Positions 33,539 to 43,109 of a stretch of 48,395 nucleotides of DNA are shown here, in pieces. Made by a program: the position numbers and the translations under genes. Within the stretch, counting starts at the first letter, position 1. Every line of letters starts with the position of its first letter. Location of the stretch: contig JAYQVM010000003.1 in assembly GCA_038148435.1 (NCBI GenBank), forward strand, positions 1 through 48,395. Direction: 5' to 3'. Below the pieces are notes generated by a model. The model was not told the origin of the DNA. It searched no databases and saw only the letters and a program-made list of their open reading frames with translations. This DNA is from UBA5109 sp038148435 (GTDB lineage: Bacteria; Pseudomonadota; Gammaproteobacteria; Pseudomonadales; Pseudohongiellaceae).

Positions 33539-34243
33539 TTAAAACCAGAAGCGGACGCCGACAACAAAACGCGTCTCGCTGATTTCTTCAGCTGCCAGGC
33601 TGGCAAAGTCTGCTGTTTTACCAAATTTTTCCTGCCAGTTTATGCCAATATACGGGGCGAATTCCCGTCGAATTTCATAACGCAATCGCAGCCCGGCATT
33701 CATATTAGCCAGCCCTGAACCCAGAGAAATTTTCGGAATATCTTGCGCATAAAAATTCATTTCTATTTCCGGCGTTAGAATCAAGCGCTGTCCCAGCAAC
33801 AATTCATACTCCGCTTTTACTCGCAGTCCGACATCGCCTTCTTCACTGAGAAAAAAATCCGTTTCCATCTCAAAGAAATAAGGCGCTAGACCCTGAAAAC
33901 CCAGAACGGCCCAGTTTTTTTGTAGGGGAGCTTCGGCATCATGTCTCAATCCTGCCTGCAGATCCCAGTAAACCGAAATCGCCTTACTGTATAGAGCCTG
34001 CATTTCGAACTCTTCCGTTTCACCTTGCCGCCTTTCACCTTCGGACTTGAACCAAAATCTCTCCAGATTGCTACCCATCCAGGCATGCAAATCCCACGAC
34101 AGTGCTGCACTACCTTGATCGGACGTCTCAAATTCATCAGTCTTTAGCTGGAAAATTAGAGGCTCACCATCCATTGCTGCGGCTGCAAGTTGTAGTGGGC
34201 TTAGGCTTAAGAAAAGCATGACACCGATTTGAAGCAACTTCAT
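33539..34243 (-). CDS. copB: Copper resistance protein B, outer membrane
   Basis: 234 aa with a signal peptide ending AAAAMDG. CopB proteins are small outer-membrane beta-barrels that work with the periplasmic oxidase CopA in copper tolerance. Family blocks: LSWDLHAWMGSNLERFWFKSEGERR, WDLQAGLRHD, FQGLAPYFFEMETDFFLSEEGDVGLRVKAEYELLLGQRLILTPE and the barrel end ETRFVVGVRFWF. The Met/His-rich N-terminal extension common in CopB is missing, so this is a short form. It starts ten bases after copA and shares its transcript. Confidence 0.92.
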   Translation of the reverse strand: MKLLQIGVMLFLSLSPLQLAAAAMDGEPLIFQLKTDEFETSDQGSAALSWDLHAWMGSNLERFWFKSEGERRQGETEEFEMQALYSKAISVYWDLQAGLRHDAEAPLQKNWAVLGFQGLAPYFFEMETDFFLSEEGDVGLRVKAEYELLLGQRLILTPEIEMNFYAQDIPKISLGSGLANMNAGLRLRYEIRREFAPYIGINWQEKFGKTADFASLAAEEISETRFVVGVRFWF

Positions 34244-34253
34244 TTTTCTTATC

Positions 34254-36221
34254 TCAACTCACGACAATTTCACGGAACATACCCATCATGTGATATAGCA
34301 AATGGCAATGATAAGCCCATCTTCCTGGCGCATCGGCGGTGACCATATAACTTATACTCTTGCCGGGCTGCACCAGCACCGTATGCTTGCGCGGAATATA
34401 TTCAGCATCGCCAGTTTCCAGTTCACTCCATAGGCCATGAAGATGGATGGGATGGGTCATCATGGTGTCATTGACCAGGGTAATACGAAGCCGTTCCCCG
34501 AGCCGCAGGTGAAGTGGTTCAGCCTCTGTATAGGGGATGCCATTGAAAGACCAGATGTATCGATGCATGTTGCCGGTCAGGTGCAACTGTATTTCACGCG
34601 CTGGCTCTCGCCTGTCCAGAGTGGGGTACAGATTACGGATATCGGCGTAGGTAAGGACTTTTCGATTGAAACGCTGCTGGTGTTGTCGCAGGCCAATACC
34701 AGGATCATCAAGTCCACTCGGAGCACTTTGGCTGCGCATATCCACAGTGGGGCCATACTCACTAGCATGATGCTGAATTACCTGATGACTCCCCTGTCCT
34801 GCAGGCCCAATTATCTCTGACATATCGCTGGCGTTCATCGACGACATGTCCATACCGGCATGGTGTTCATGCGAAGTCATCTCCTGAGAGTTCATGCTCA
34901 TTGGTGACATATTCATACCGGCATGGTGCTCATGGGAGGCCATCTCCTGAGAGTTCATATTCATCCCGGTCATATCCATAGCGGATTGATGCGTGTCTGC
35001 AGACATCGATTCATCGCTCATATTCATGTTCATGTTCATGTTCATGTCTGACATTTGCATCGATGACATATCCATTCCCATATCTGCCATACCAAGAACT
35101 GGACGAGGATCCATCACGGGCACTTCTGGCTGCATGGATGCATCGGCACTCAGGGTGCCGAGGGCATATCCGCCACGGTCAATACTCTGGGCAAATACAG
35201 CATAGGCCGCATCACTCTCGGGTTCGACAATAACATCATAGGTTTCAGCTACACCGATACGGAATTCATCAACACTTACCGGCTCTATGTTCTGCCCGTC
35301 TGCAGCGACTACCCGCATGCTGAGACCAGGAATCCGCACATCAAAAATCGTCATGGCCGAGGCATTGATAAAGCGAAGCCTAACTTTTTCTCCGGGCTGA
35401 AAAAGTCCCAACCAGCCTGGATCTGGGCTAATGCCATTCATCAGATAGGTATAGGTGTAAGCCGTTACATCTGCAATATCCCGGTCACTCATGCGCATCT
35501 GATTCCACATGCCCCGATCCCGCCAAGTTTGTGTCAGCCCGCGGTTACGAAGCTCACTGAAAATATCTCCAAGTGTCCGTTTGTTGAAATTGTAATAATG
35601 ACTTTGTTTTCTGAGCGTCGAATAAATTTCTGCTGGTTCACTATCACTCCAGTCTGACAGCATCACCACATATTCCCGTTGATAATCTACCGGGTCAGGT
35701 TCTCGCGGCTCTACGATAATGGGACCGTACAGCCCTGTTTGTTCCTGATAGCCCGAATGCCCGTGATACCAGTAAGTGCCACTTTGATTGACCTGAAATC
35801 GATATTCGAAACTCTCACCAGGACGAATGCCGGAAAAACTCAAACCCGGAACGCCATCCATATTGCTAGGCAAAATAATCCCATGCCAGTGTATAGATGA
35901 ATCAACTGCCAAATTGTTTTTGACCCGGAGTGTCAGCTCATCACCCTCACGCCAACGCAATAAAGGTGCCGGCAGGCTCTTATTAATGGCAGTGGCTACA
36001 GACTGATTGCCTGTAAAGTTTACCGGCAGATAGGAAATATCAAGATCAAACTGATGGCCTCTGAGAGTCAGGCCCAGCCAACTTTGACCCGCTTCCTGAG
36101 CTTGGAGTCTGCCAGCCTGAAGCCCAAGCATGGCGGCACTAGCTAGTGTTGTGGTCACGAATTTCCTGCGGCTCAGTGACATCGGCATCCTCAGTAATTG
36201 TTTTGCTTTCTTTTGATACAT
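34254..36221 (-). CDS. copA: Periplasmic multicopper oxidase CopA
   Basis: 655 aa. It oxidises Cu(I) and sequesters copper in the periplasm. A Tat signal (SRRKFVTTTLASAAMLG, 17-33) exports it folded. Copper ligands are present: HWHG at 111-114, WYHGHSG at 151-157, HPIHLHG at 590-596 and HCHLLYHMMGM at 638-648. A Met/His-rich insert (about 376-472) with many M-x-M and HEHHAGM units probably binds copper. It contains a 63-base tandem duplication and a TTCATG hexamer run. Met13 or Met15 could also be the start. Confidence 0.95.
   Translation of the reverse strand: MYQKKAKQLLRMPMSLSRRKFVTTTLASAAMLGLQAGRLQAQEAGQSWLGLTLRGHQFDLDISYLPVNFTGNQSVATAINKSLPAPLLRWREGDELTLRVKNNLAVDSSIHWHGIILPSNMDGVPGLSFSGIRPGESFEYRFQVNQSGTYWYHGHSGYQEQTGLYGPIIVEPREPDPVDYQREYVVMLSDWSDSEPAEIYSTLRKQSHYYNFNKRTLGDIFSELRNRGLTQTWRDRGMWNQMRMSDRDIADVTAYTYTYLMNGISPDPGWLGLFQPGEKVRLRFINASAMTIFDVRIPGLSMRVVAADGQNIEPVSVDEFRIGVAETYDVIVEPESDAAYAVFAQSIDRGGYALGTLSADASMQPEVPVMDPRPVLGMADMGMDMSSMQMSDMNMNMNMNMSDESMSADTHQSAMDMTGMNMNSQEMASHEHHAGMNMSPMSMNSQEMTSHEHHAGMDMSSMNASDMSEIIGPAGQGSHQVIQHHASEYGPTVDMRSQSAPSGLDDPGIGLRQHQQRFNRKVLTYADIRNLYPTLDRREPAREIQLHLTGNMHRYIWSFNGIPYTEAEPLHLRLGERLRITLVNDTMMTHPIHLHGLWSELETGDAEYIPRKHTVLVQPGKSISYMVTADAPGRWAYHCHLLYHMMGMFREIVVS
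34851..34976 (-). repeat. 63-bp tandem duplication in the copA Met-rich insert
   Basis: Two adjacent 63-base units (34851-34913 and 34914-34976) each encode a 21-residue block with SQEM, SHEHHAGM and a Met pair. The differences between units are scattered, so the duplication is not brand-new. Nearby, four TTCATG hexamers at 35023-35046 encode alternating Met-Asn. Confidence 0.8.
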
Positions 36222-36335
36222 TTTTCTTCACCCAATCTTCATTGCAACTGAAGCTGTCTAAATTGTTTTGCACGTGATTACGGTTTAAAACTCATGGCAT
36301 TAGCATGCCAGTCATACAGAAGAACTAACCGTATA

Positions 36336-36707
36336 TCAGGCTAAAATGGGTGGGCGAAAAAGGGATTTTTTCGCTGATGAAGTCAGTTTAACAGAGATAG
36401 TCAGATTAAAGTGGTTTTCAGCTTGAGAAACAGTGGTCAATGTGTCGCTGAGCAGAGCCAGCCCGCTTAGCCCACAGAAGTCACAGAGGAAATTGTAGTT
36501 GTAATCTGCATGATCTTGCATGTTCACCGACTCCCATCGAGTTTTGTGCCTGCTGGGTGCCATGCGTCATTTGATGACCGAGATCATGCAATTGAGCCTG
36601 CTCCACAAAGGCCTCGGAGCTGCTTATATTGCAGCCCATGAAAGGGCTTGCCAGCTTATGCTGAGCAGCGCCAACAATATTAATCTGTTTAAAAAGCACT
36701 TTGTCAT
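36336..36707 (-). pseudogene. Frame-broken small exported Cys/His protein upstream of copA
   Basis: On the minus strand AAGG precedes ATG 36707, which opens a good signal peptide (MTKCFLNRLILLALLS... to LSWAA), but TAA follows after 27 codons. The next frame then continues with ISSSEAFVEQAQLHDLGHQMTHG...VGEHA and stops at about 36481. A third frame continues with HADYNYNFLCDFCGLSGLALL to SLFRPPILA, ending at 36336. Read together, the pieces form one plausible protein of about 120 aa: signal, His/Met-rich linker, C-x-x-C pair and terminal FRPP. This resembles DUF2946-type proteins next to copper genes. Two frameshifts are needed, so it is a pseudogene or carries sequencing errors. Confidence 0.6.
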
Positions 36708-36762
36708 ATAGCTACCTTAAACACATCTATTGGATCGGGCAAATGAAACCCTCTTGGCAGCC

Positions 36763-37482
36763 TTAACTGATCTGCGTTAAGGCTTCTACCAATTCCTGCT
36801 GCTTACTAAAAAATGGCGAATGACTGGACTCAATAGAAAATACTTTTTCACAGGGAGAGGCCGCTATCATTTTCCGCTGCATCTCAATGCAGATAGCGTG
36901 GTCTTCTAAGCATTCAATATAGTAACGCGGAACGGAGCCGAAATTTGCCTCACTCAGACTCACCGGCGTCCCAAGAGGTTGCAGGGCCTGCGGTTTGATA
37001 AGGTGCGCCAAGGCATAGGACTGATCTTCCGAGCTGCAGTCATGGTAAAACAGATCAATCAGCTTATCCTGCGCAATTGAACCAGTAACATGATCTTCTG
37101 CAACAATCAGGGAGGGCGGCACTGATGATTTTGGGTTTGACTCTTCTAGTGACAACAATGACTGCCCATCTTGTGGTAGGAAACCGGAAACATAAACCAA
37201 CGCGCTCACCTTCTCGGGAAGCAATTCAGCAGTTTGTGATACCACCATTCCGCTCATGGAATGACTGACCAGAACTGCTTTTTCCTCAAGGCCTTGAAGA
37301 ATGCTTGAAATTTTCTTGACATAACTATCCATCGTCACTTCATTGAGCGGCGTATCATCTTCTCCAGAGCCAGGCAAATCCGGAACTATTACCTTGTGAC
37401 CTGCAGCCTCAATTGGACCCTTAACACGATCCCAGCACCAGGCACCGTGCCAGGCGCCATGAACCAAAACATATGTTGCCAT
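36763..37482 (-). CDS. Alpha/beta hydrolase, methylesterase-like
   Basis: 239 aa, without a signal peptide. Family features: YVLVHGAWHGAWCWDRV at the N-terminus (oxyanion-hole region), nucleophile Ser75 in SHSMSG, Asp in ECLEDHAI and His in SSHSPFF near the C-terminus. The pattern HGAWHGAW...HSMSG is that of the plant methylesterase/hydroxynitrile lyase-like group, widespread in bacteria as small esterases. The first Gly of GxSxG is replaced by Ser. Substrate unknown. It lies just upstream of the frame-broken copper-linked gene in the same direction, with only 55 bases between them, so transcription may run through. Confidence 0.85.
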   Translation of the reverse strand: MATYVLVHGAWHGAWCWDRVKGPIEAAGHKVIVPDLPGSGEDDTPLNEVTMDSYVKKISSILQGLEEKAVLVSHSMSGMVVSQTAELLPEKVSALVYVSGFLPQDGQSLLSLEESNPKSSVPPSLIVAEDHVTGSIAQDKLIDLFYHDCSSEDQSYALAHLIKPQALQPLGTPVSLSEANFGSVPRYYIECLEDHAICIEMQRKMIAASPCEKVFSIESSHSPFFSKQQELVEALTQIS

Positions 37483-37574
37483 TCTTGTTCTCCCTGCTAA
37501 TTTTTTCTTGCATGATATATGCTGTTAAGCTGCTTTAACAATTGGACAGCAAAAACATACTGTTTATTTGAAAA

Positions 37575-38333
37575 ATGCCAGCTTTATCCCGAAAAATTTT
37601 CTTGGTTCTAGTGCTTTTTCTAGACCCGCTGGCTCTGAAGGCTGAAGAGCTGACGATCGCTGTTGCTTCAAATTTTGTTGACACCATCAGTGAAATTATT
37701 CGTCAGTTTGAGGCACAAAGCCAGCACAGCATCCGCCTTAGCTTCGGCTCTTCTGGACAAATATTTGCCCAGATTATTAACGGTGCCCCCTATGACATGT
37801 TTTTCTCGGCCGATCAGGAAAAACCGCTGGAACTAGAAAACCGTCAACTGATAGCAGAAAACGCGCGTTTTACCTACGCTGTTGGCAGACTGGTTTTATG
37901 GTCAAGGTCTCCTAGCATCAATCTGAACGAGGGCGACATCTTAAAGCAAGGCGATTTTACAAGACTGGCGATGGCCAATCCGCGACTGGCTCCTTATGGT
38001 CAGGCAGCTGAGGAAACATTGCAGGCACTTGATGCCTTTGCCACCTCACAGAACAAGCTTGTGTATGGCCAAAATGTTACTCAGGCATTTCAGTTTGTTG
38101 AAAGTGGTAACGCTGAAGTCGGGTTTGTCGCACTTTCCCAACTGCAAGCAAGCGGGCTTATCGCAGAGGGCTCAGCTTGGTTTATTCCCGAGAGTTACCA
38201 CGCGCCAATTCTTCAGGATGCTGTAATATTAAAGCGAGCTGCAAATTCTAGGGCGGCGGCAGAATTTCGACAGTTCATGCAGGGGGATCAGGGAGCAAAA
38301 ATCATCCTGCGCTTTGGTTATCGCGTCCCTTAG
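37575..38333 (+). CDS. modA: Periplasmic molybdate-binding protein ModA-like, orphan
   Basis: 252 aa with a signal peptide ending LKAEELTIAVASNF. The ModA fold signature is clear: VASNFVDTISEIIRQFE, LSFGSSGQIFAQIINGAPYDMFFSADQEKP, LAMANPRLAPYGQAAEETL and YGQNVTQAFQFVESGNAEVGFVALSQ. These segments hold the oxyanion-binding Ser and backbone positions. The protein captures molybdate or tungstate for an ABC importer. No modB or modC follows: the next gene is an MFS transporter and the previous is a divergent hydrolase. The permease must lie elsewhere, or the protein serves a different oxyanion. Confidence 0.85.
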   Translation: MPALSRKIFLVLVLFLDPLALKAEELTIAVASNFVDTISEIIRQFEAQSQHSIRLSFGSSGQIFAQIINGAPYDMFFSADQEKPLELENRQLIAENARFTYAVGRLVLWSRSPSINLNEGDILKQGDFTRLAMANPRLAPYGQAAEETLQALDAFATSQNKLVYGQNVTQAFQFVESGNAEVGFVALSQLQASGLIAEGSAWFIPESYHAPILQDAVILKRAANSRAAAEFRQFMQGDQGAKIILRFGYRVP

Positions 38334-38545
38334 CAGCTTCGGCCATTACTGATATTTTTCTGGCGTGCTATCAACCATGGGAAGAGTTTTCCTTCCTTGA
38401 CCGAGATCAAAGACTGGAGTTATTTCATTTTTTTTAGAGTATAATATCCATCTGAGATAGGTTCAGACCTTCTTCTTTCTGTTCTATCACCAAATACCCG
38501 AGATCAAGCCATCCGACTCTCAATAGGCGTGCGGATATTATTTTC

Positions 38546-39784
38546 ATGCAGAATCAACAAGATCAGATCAAGTTATCCTTCGTGGTCCTAATGGCAGTAA
38601 TGATGTCTTTTAATGCTCTGTCCATCGATGCCATCATGCCAGCCCTGGGTCAGATTGGCGCTGATCTGAGTATACAAAACCCGAATGATGTGCAGTATAT
38701 CATCGCGTTCGTTTTTATTGGCCTAGCTGTTGGCATTCTTTTTTTTGGGCCATTTGCTGATTCGTTTGGCCGTAAAAATGCAATTTATCTCGGCATGGGA
38801 ATATTTCTGATTGGCTGTCTTACCTCCATTTTCGCAAACAGCTTCAACTTTATGCTGGCCGGCCGCATCCTTCAGGGAATGGGGGCAGCATCCTGTCGAG
38901 TAGCCACTATGTGCATGATCCGTGATAAGTTTGAAGGCAACGCCATGGCCAAGGTGATGTCATTCATCATGATCATTTTCATCCTGAGCCCGGCGCTGGC
39001 TCCATCCCTCGGACAAATCGTACTCTTCTTCGCTAGTTGGCGTTCCATTTTTGTGATGATGTTTTTTATTGGAGCCGCTGGGGTTATCTGGCTCGCAATA
39101 GGCCAGGAAGAAACACTGGCTATTGAAAAACGCCGGCCCTTTGGTTTCAAACCTATTCTTGAAGCCGTTAAGGAGACCCTCTGTAACCGCGTCGCGCGCG
39201 GCTATACCATTGCGTCAGGTCTTATTTTCGGCGCCTTTGTAGCTTATCTGAACCTAGCCCAGCAGATCCTTCAGGAACAATACATGCTGGGTAAAGCTTT
39301 CTCACTTACCTTTGGCTTCCTTGCCTTGGGTATTGGGTTGGCAGCTTTCGCTAATACTCGTTGGGTATACCGCTATGGCATGGAGTTTATATGTAAAAGC
39401 TCCTTAATCATCATGGTCGGCATCTCGATAATATTTTTACCGGTGAGCCTCTTTTTCAACGGACATCCTCCCCTGATGCTTTTGATGCTTTTTCTATTTA
39501 TCGCCTTTTTCTGCTGCGGATTGGTGTTTGGCAATTTCAACACCATGGCAATCCATCCAGTTGGCCATATCGCGGGCTCTGCCAGTTCTGTTATCGGCTT
39601 CTTACAGACCCTGCTATCCGCCGGCCTGGGCGCCCTGATCAGCTCGCGGTATCAGGGCACAATCAACCCGCTAATCCTGAGCTTTCTTGTGTTTGGCGCA
39701 CTTTCGCTGATTCTGGTGTTTCGCTTGAGCAATTATCCCGGATTCCATAATGGTAAAAATTTATCAGAATCGATTTTGCAATAA
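38546..39784 (+). CDS. MFS drug-resistance transporter, Bcr/CflA type
   Basis: 412 aa with about twelve membrane segments. Features of the DHA1 group are visible: DAIMPALGQIGADL after TM1, the loop GPFADSFGRKNAIYLGM between TM2 and TM3, GRILQGMGAASCRVATMCMIRD in TM4 (motif C-like), and SPALAPSLGQ in TM5. It exports a small molecule by proton antiport; the substrate is unknown. It stands alone, 212 bases after modA, and no regulator gene is nearby. Confidence 0.88.
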   Translation: MQNQQDQIKLSFVVLMAVMMSFNALSIDAIMPALGQIGADLSIQNPNDVQYIIAFVFIGLAVGILFFGPFADSFGRKNAIYLGMGIFLIGCLTSIFANSFNFMLAGRILQGMGAASCRVATMCMIRDKFEGNAMAKVMSFIMIIFILSPALAPSLGQIVLFFASWRSIFVMMFFIGAAGVIWLAIGQEETLAIEKRRPFGFKPILEAVKETLCNRVARGYTIASGLIFGAFVAYLNLAQQILQEQYMLGKAFSLTFGFLALGIGLAAFANTRWVYRYGMEFICKSSLIIMVGISIIFLPVSLFFNGHPPLMLLMLFLFIAFFCCGLVFGNFNTMAIHPVGHIAGSASSVIGFLQTLLSAGLGALISSRYQGTINPLILSFLVFGALSLILVFRLSNYPGFHNGKNLSESILQ

Positions 39785-39949
39785 ACCAGAGCCTGCCTCA
39801 GCTTTGCTCTTTTATACAAACTCTCTTATACACAGTATTTCCACATTGTTATTTTGCTAAAGCGCTTCATTAGCAGTAATATTGAATGAATATCTTTATA
39901 TTTTAGGCTCTTAGCAAAGTAAAATTTGCAAATAAATGGTCAAACCATA

Positions 39950-41452
39950 ATGAAAACTATAAAAAACTTAGTTTGCCGGATTTTTACAATTTCTTTACTG
40001 AGTATCACTACCCATTCGGTCCAGGCTGCTGTTGCAGACCTAGCTGAGTACCAGGACTGGGAAGCTTTAGCTGAAAGGGTTTCTGCAGAAGATGTAAATA
40101 CTCCTCAAGCAGATGGCGCAACAGCGCTCTTATGGGCCGCTTACTATGATGCTGTGGATACCGTAGAACTGCTGTTGGATGCCGGAGCTGATCCAAATTT
40201 GGCTAATCGCTATGGCATGACCCCTCTTATACAGGCGTCATTCAATGGCAATAGCGAAATCATTAGCATGCTTCTAGATGCCGGTGCAAACCCAAATACT
40301 AGGACGCCCGAGGGGGGTGATGCCCTGTTGAATGCTGCCAAAAGTGGCGCTATTCAAGGCATTCAGGCACTGCTGGCAGCAGGCGCTAATGTCAACACTC
40401 GTGATGGTTACCTTTTCCAGACCCCACTGATGTGGGCCGCTGCTAGCAACCAGCCTGAAATCGTCAGAATTCTCATCGAGAATGGCGCTGACATGGATAC
40501 AAGCTCCGCTGAATTGGAACTGCGGGGCGTGCTGCATGATGACGGCCATGGAGATATGCCAAATGGCGGACTAACAGCTCTGCATCATGCGGCTCGTGAA
40601 AACGCCATAGAAGCCGCCGAGGTCCTTGTGAGTATGGGTGCAGACCCCAATATAAAAGACCCCCAGGAAATCACACCGCTACGTGTTGCGATGATAAATG
40701 CTAACTTAGACATGGCCAGGGTTCTAATCGAGGGTGGTGCCAATGTGAATGATGGCTCAATCGTCGAACTCTTTGATATTGAATTTAGCCAGCCGATGAT
40801 CCATCGTTCAGAAACCAACCATGTAAACATTTCAAGTATCGAAGATATTATGATGTTGATGCTCTCCAAAGGGCTGGATATCGATTCGACTCCGTCGACA
40901 CCGTTTCCCTACCCCGGCACCCGGCGTATCGGCGGTCGCGGCACCAGCGATCAAACGGCACTATACAACGCAGCGATTGCTCCACATTTGGAGTACATGG
41001 ATCTTTTGCTGACAAACGGGGCCAACCCCAACTCTCTGAATGCTAACGGTATGTATCTTCCCCTTTCCTCGGCACTGGATGTGATCCCACTTCGCGACGT
41101 TCTGGACAGCACTAAACCCATTGAAGAGCTTCGAGCTGCTGCTGAACTACTGTTGCAGCATGACGCCGACATTAACGCCACTGCAATTGACGGCACGACC
41201 GTTCTTCACCACGCTGTAGCCTTAGGTAAACAGCCCATAGTAGAATTCCTAATAGCCCAAGGAGCGGATCTAAGCATCAAAGATAAGAATAACCGAACCG
41301 CTCTCGATGTTGCTAATGGAGTACCACCTATAGTCAAAGGTGATGATAAACCAGCAGAACTTCCTGTTTATGAGAAACTTGTAGTACTTTTGACTGACAC
41401 CATGAACGCTCAAGGCGTCCGTATTTATGATTATGTAGCCCCCAACATCTAA
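39950..41452 (+). CDS. Exported ankyrin-repeat protein, tandem copy 1
   Basis: 500 aa from ATG 39950; a TTG at 39926 would add eight residues before the signal and disagrees with the start of the two paralogues. The signal peptide ends VQAAVADLAEYQDW. About nine ankyrin repeats follow, with cores such as GATALLWAAYYDAVDTVELLLDAGADPN and GLTALHHAARENAIEAAEVLVSMGADPN. Between about repeats 6 and 7 a non-repeat segment begins FDIEFSQPMIHRSE. Copies 2 and 3 downstream have the same layout. Exported ankyrin proteins bind other proteins in the periplasm; no enzymatic motif is seen. Confidence 0.9.
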   Translation: MKTIKNLVCRIFTISLLSITTHSVQAAVADLAEYQDWEALAERVSAEDVNTPQADGATALLWAAYYDAVDTVELLLDAGADPNLANRYGMTPLIQASFNGNSEIISMLLDAGANPNTRTPEGGDALLNAAKSGAIQGIQALLAAGANVNTRDGYLFQTPLMWAAASNQPEIVRILIENGADMDTSSAELELRGVLHDDGHGDMPNGGLTALHHAARENAIEAAEVLVSMGADPNIKDPQEITPLRVAMINANLDMARVLIEGGANVNDGSIVELFDIEFSQPMIHRSETNHVNISSIEDIMMLMLSKGLDIDSTPSTPFPYPGTRRIGGRGTSDQTALYNAAIAPHLEYMDLLLTNGANPNSLNANGMYLPLSSALDVIPLRDVLDSTKPIEELRAAAELLLQHDADINATAIDGTTVLHHAVALGKQPIVEFLIAQGADLSIKDKNNRTALDVANGVPPIVKGDDKPAELPVYEKLVVLLTDTMNAQGVRIYDYVAPNI

Positions 41453-41530
41453 ATCTAAAGGGAAGCTCGAATCTGACGCAAAAAAGAAATAAAGGCCGGC
41501 TTTACTCAGGTTTTAAATTGGAGAACTAGA

Positions 41531-43078
41531 ATGAAAAAAATTAAACACTTCAAATCTCGAATCATAGCACTTTCTATACTGGGGCTGACTATGCAAACTA
41601 GTCAAGCTGCTCTGGTGGATCTGGCTGAATATCAGGACTGGGATGCCCTGCAAACTTCTATTTCTTCGGAGGACGTCAATGCCGTGCAACCCGATGGCAT
41701 GACAGCACTGCTGTGGGCCGCCTATTATGACGAAACAGATGTCGTAAGGCTGCTACTTAACGCTGGGGCGACTCCAAATGTTTCTAGTCGTTACGGTATC
41801 ACTCCGCTGATTCAGGCTGCCATGAACGGTAATGATGAAATGGTAAACATGCTAGTTGATGCCGGTGCTGATGTTAATGCCACTACTCCGGAAGGCGACA
41901 ATGCTATCCTTAATGCAGCTCGAACTGGAGCAGTACAAGGTTTGCAGGCTTTGATTGATGCAGGCGCCGATGTCAACTACCGTGATGGCTACCTTTTCCA
42001 GACGCCCCTCATGTGGGCTGCAGCTGCTAACCAGGCAGCTGTATTAGAGATACTAATCGATAATGGTGCTGATATGGATGCCCGTTCTCCAACACTCGAG
42101 TTACGCGGCATTCGACAAGGAGGTGTGGCAGGAGACTTCCCAGATGGCGGCTTGAGCGCTCTTCACCACGCAGCTCGTGAGAATGGTATTGATGCTGCGC
42201 GTGTGCTTATTAACAGAGGTGCCAATCTGGACGTGCTGGATCCCCAATATGATATTTCGCCACTGCGCATGGCTATTATCAATGCTAATCTGGACCTGGC
42301 CAAAATGCTGGTGGAAGGTGGGGCTAATTTCAATGACGGCACCCTAGTTGACCTGTTGGACGTAGAAACTAACAAGCTGACTTTCGTCCGGGCCGAAAAT
42401 AACTATGTTAATGAGACTTCGCCAGTGGATTTAATGGGGGTCTTGTTCGACATGGGCGTAGATGTTGATGCCTACCCCGAGAAATCATACCCCGTCGTCT
42501 CTACTAACTTCGTAGGCGGTGGTGGTACCTCAGGTCGTACAGCACTGTTCAACGCGGCAAGTCATGATAATGTGGAGTTGGTTGCCTTGTTCCTGGATCA
42601 TGGTGCAGACCCCAATTCTATAAATGATGGCGGCAGAAGGGGTGGCAGGTTTTTACCACTAACCGCTGCCTTGGGACTGGTTGAGCTTGGAACCGAGCTG
42701 CAGGAAAGATATGCGCAGGATGAGGAATTCAGTATTACCGATAGCGCAAGGCTGCTGCTCGAAAGCGGTGCAGATATCAATGCCCAGACCGATGATGGCA
42801 CGACAGTCCTGCATCATGCAGTCGCCCAGGGTAATGAGGATGTGGTTACTTATCTTATTGAGAGCGGGGTTGATTTGAGTATTAAGGATGACAGTAACCG
42901 TACTCCTCTTGATCTAGCAAACGGCGTAGCTCCTGTCACTGAAGGAGATGATGAACCAGCAGAGCTGCCTGTTTATGAAGAAATTGCTACTCTATTGACT
43001 GAGGCAATGAATGCTCAGGGCATCACCATTGAAGAATATATGGCTCCTGAGACAGAAGAAAGCACAGAAGACGCTTAA
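41531..43078 (+). CDS. Exported ankyrin-repeat protein, tandem copy 2
   Basis: 515 aa, signal peptide ending SQAALVDLAEYQDW. Same architecture as copy 1: about five N-terminal ankyrin repeats, an insert with LELRGIRQGG...GDFPDGGLSALHHAAREN, a mid-segment VDLLDVETNKLTFVRAENNYVNETSPV, then three C-terminal repeats. The mid-segment matches copy 3 almost residue for residue, but copy 1 differs (FDIEFSQPMIHRSE), so copies 2 and 3 are closer relatives. The C-terminus is acidic (PETEESTEDA). A terminator follows at 43110-43138. Confidence 0.9.
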   Translation: MKKIKHFKSRIIALSILGLTMQTSQAALVDLAEYQDWDALQTSISSEDVNAVQPDGMTALLWAAYYDETDVVRLLLNAGATPNVSSRYGITPLIQAAMNGNDEMVNMLVDAGADVNATTPEGDNAILNAARTGAVQGLQALIDAGADVNYRDGYLFQTPLMWAAAANQAAVLEILIDNGADMDARSPTLELRGIRQGGVAGDFPDGGLSALHHAARENGIDAARVLINRGANLDVLDPQYDISPLRMAIINANLDLAKMLVEGGANFNDGTLVDLLDVETNKLTFVRAENNYVNETSPVDLMGVLFDMGVDVDAYPEKSYPVVSTNFVGGGGTSGRTALFNAASHDNVELVALFLDHGADPNSINDGGRRGGRFLPLTAALGLVELGTELQERYAQDEEFSITDSARLLLESGADINAQTDDGTTVLHHAVAQGNEDVVTYLIESGVDLSIKDDSNRTPLDLANGVAPVTEGDDEPAELPVYEEIATLLTEAMNAQGITIEEYMAPETEESTEDA

Positions 43079-43109
43079 CCCTTTCCTACAAGGAAAGGTA
43101 TTAACGAAG

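Noticed and set aside
36520..36711. 63-codon + strand frame between copA and the hydrolase
   Set aside because: The minus strand there reads as a signal peptide and Cys protein in pieces, which explains the region better.
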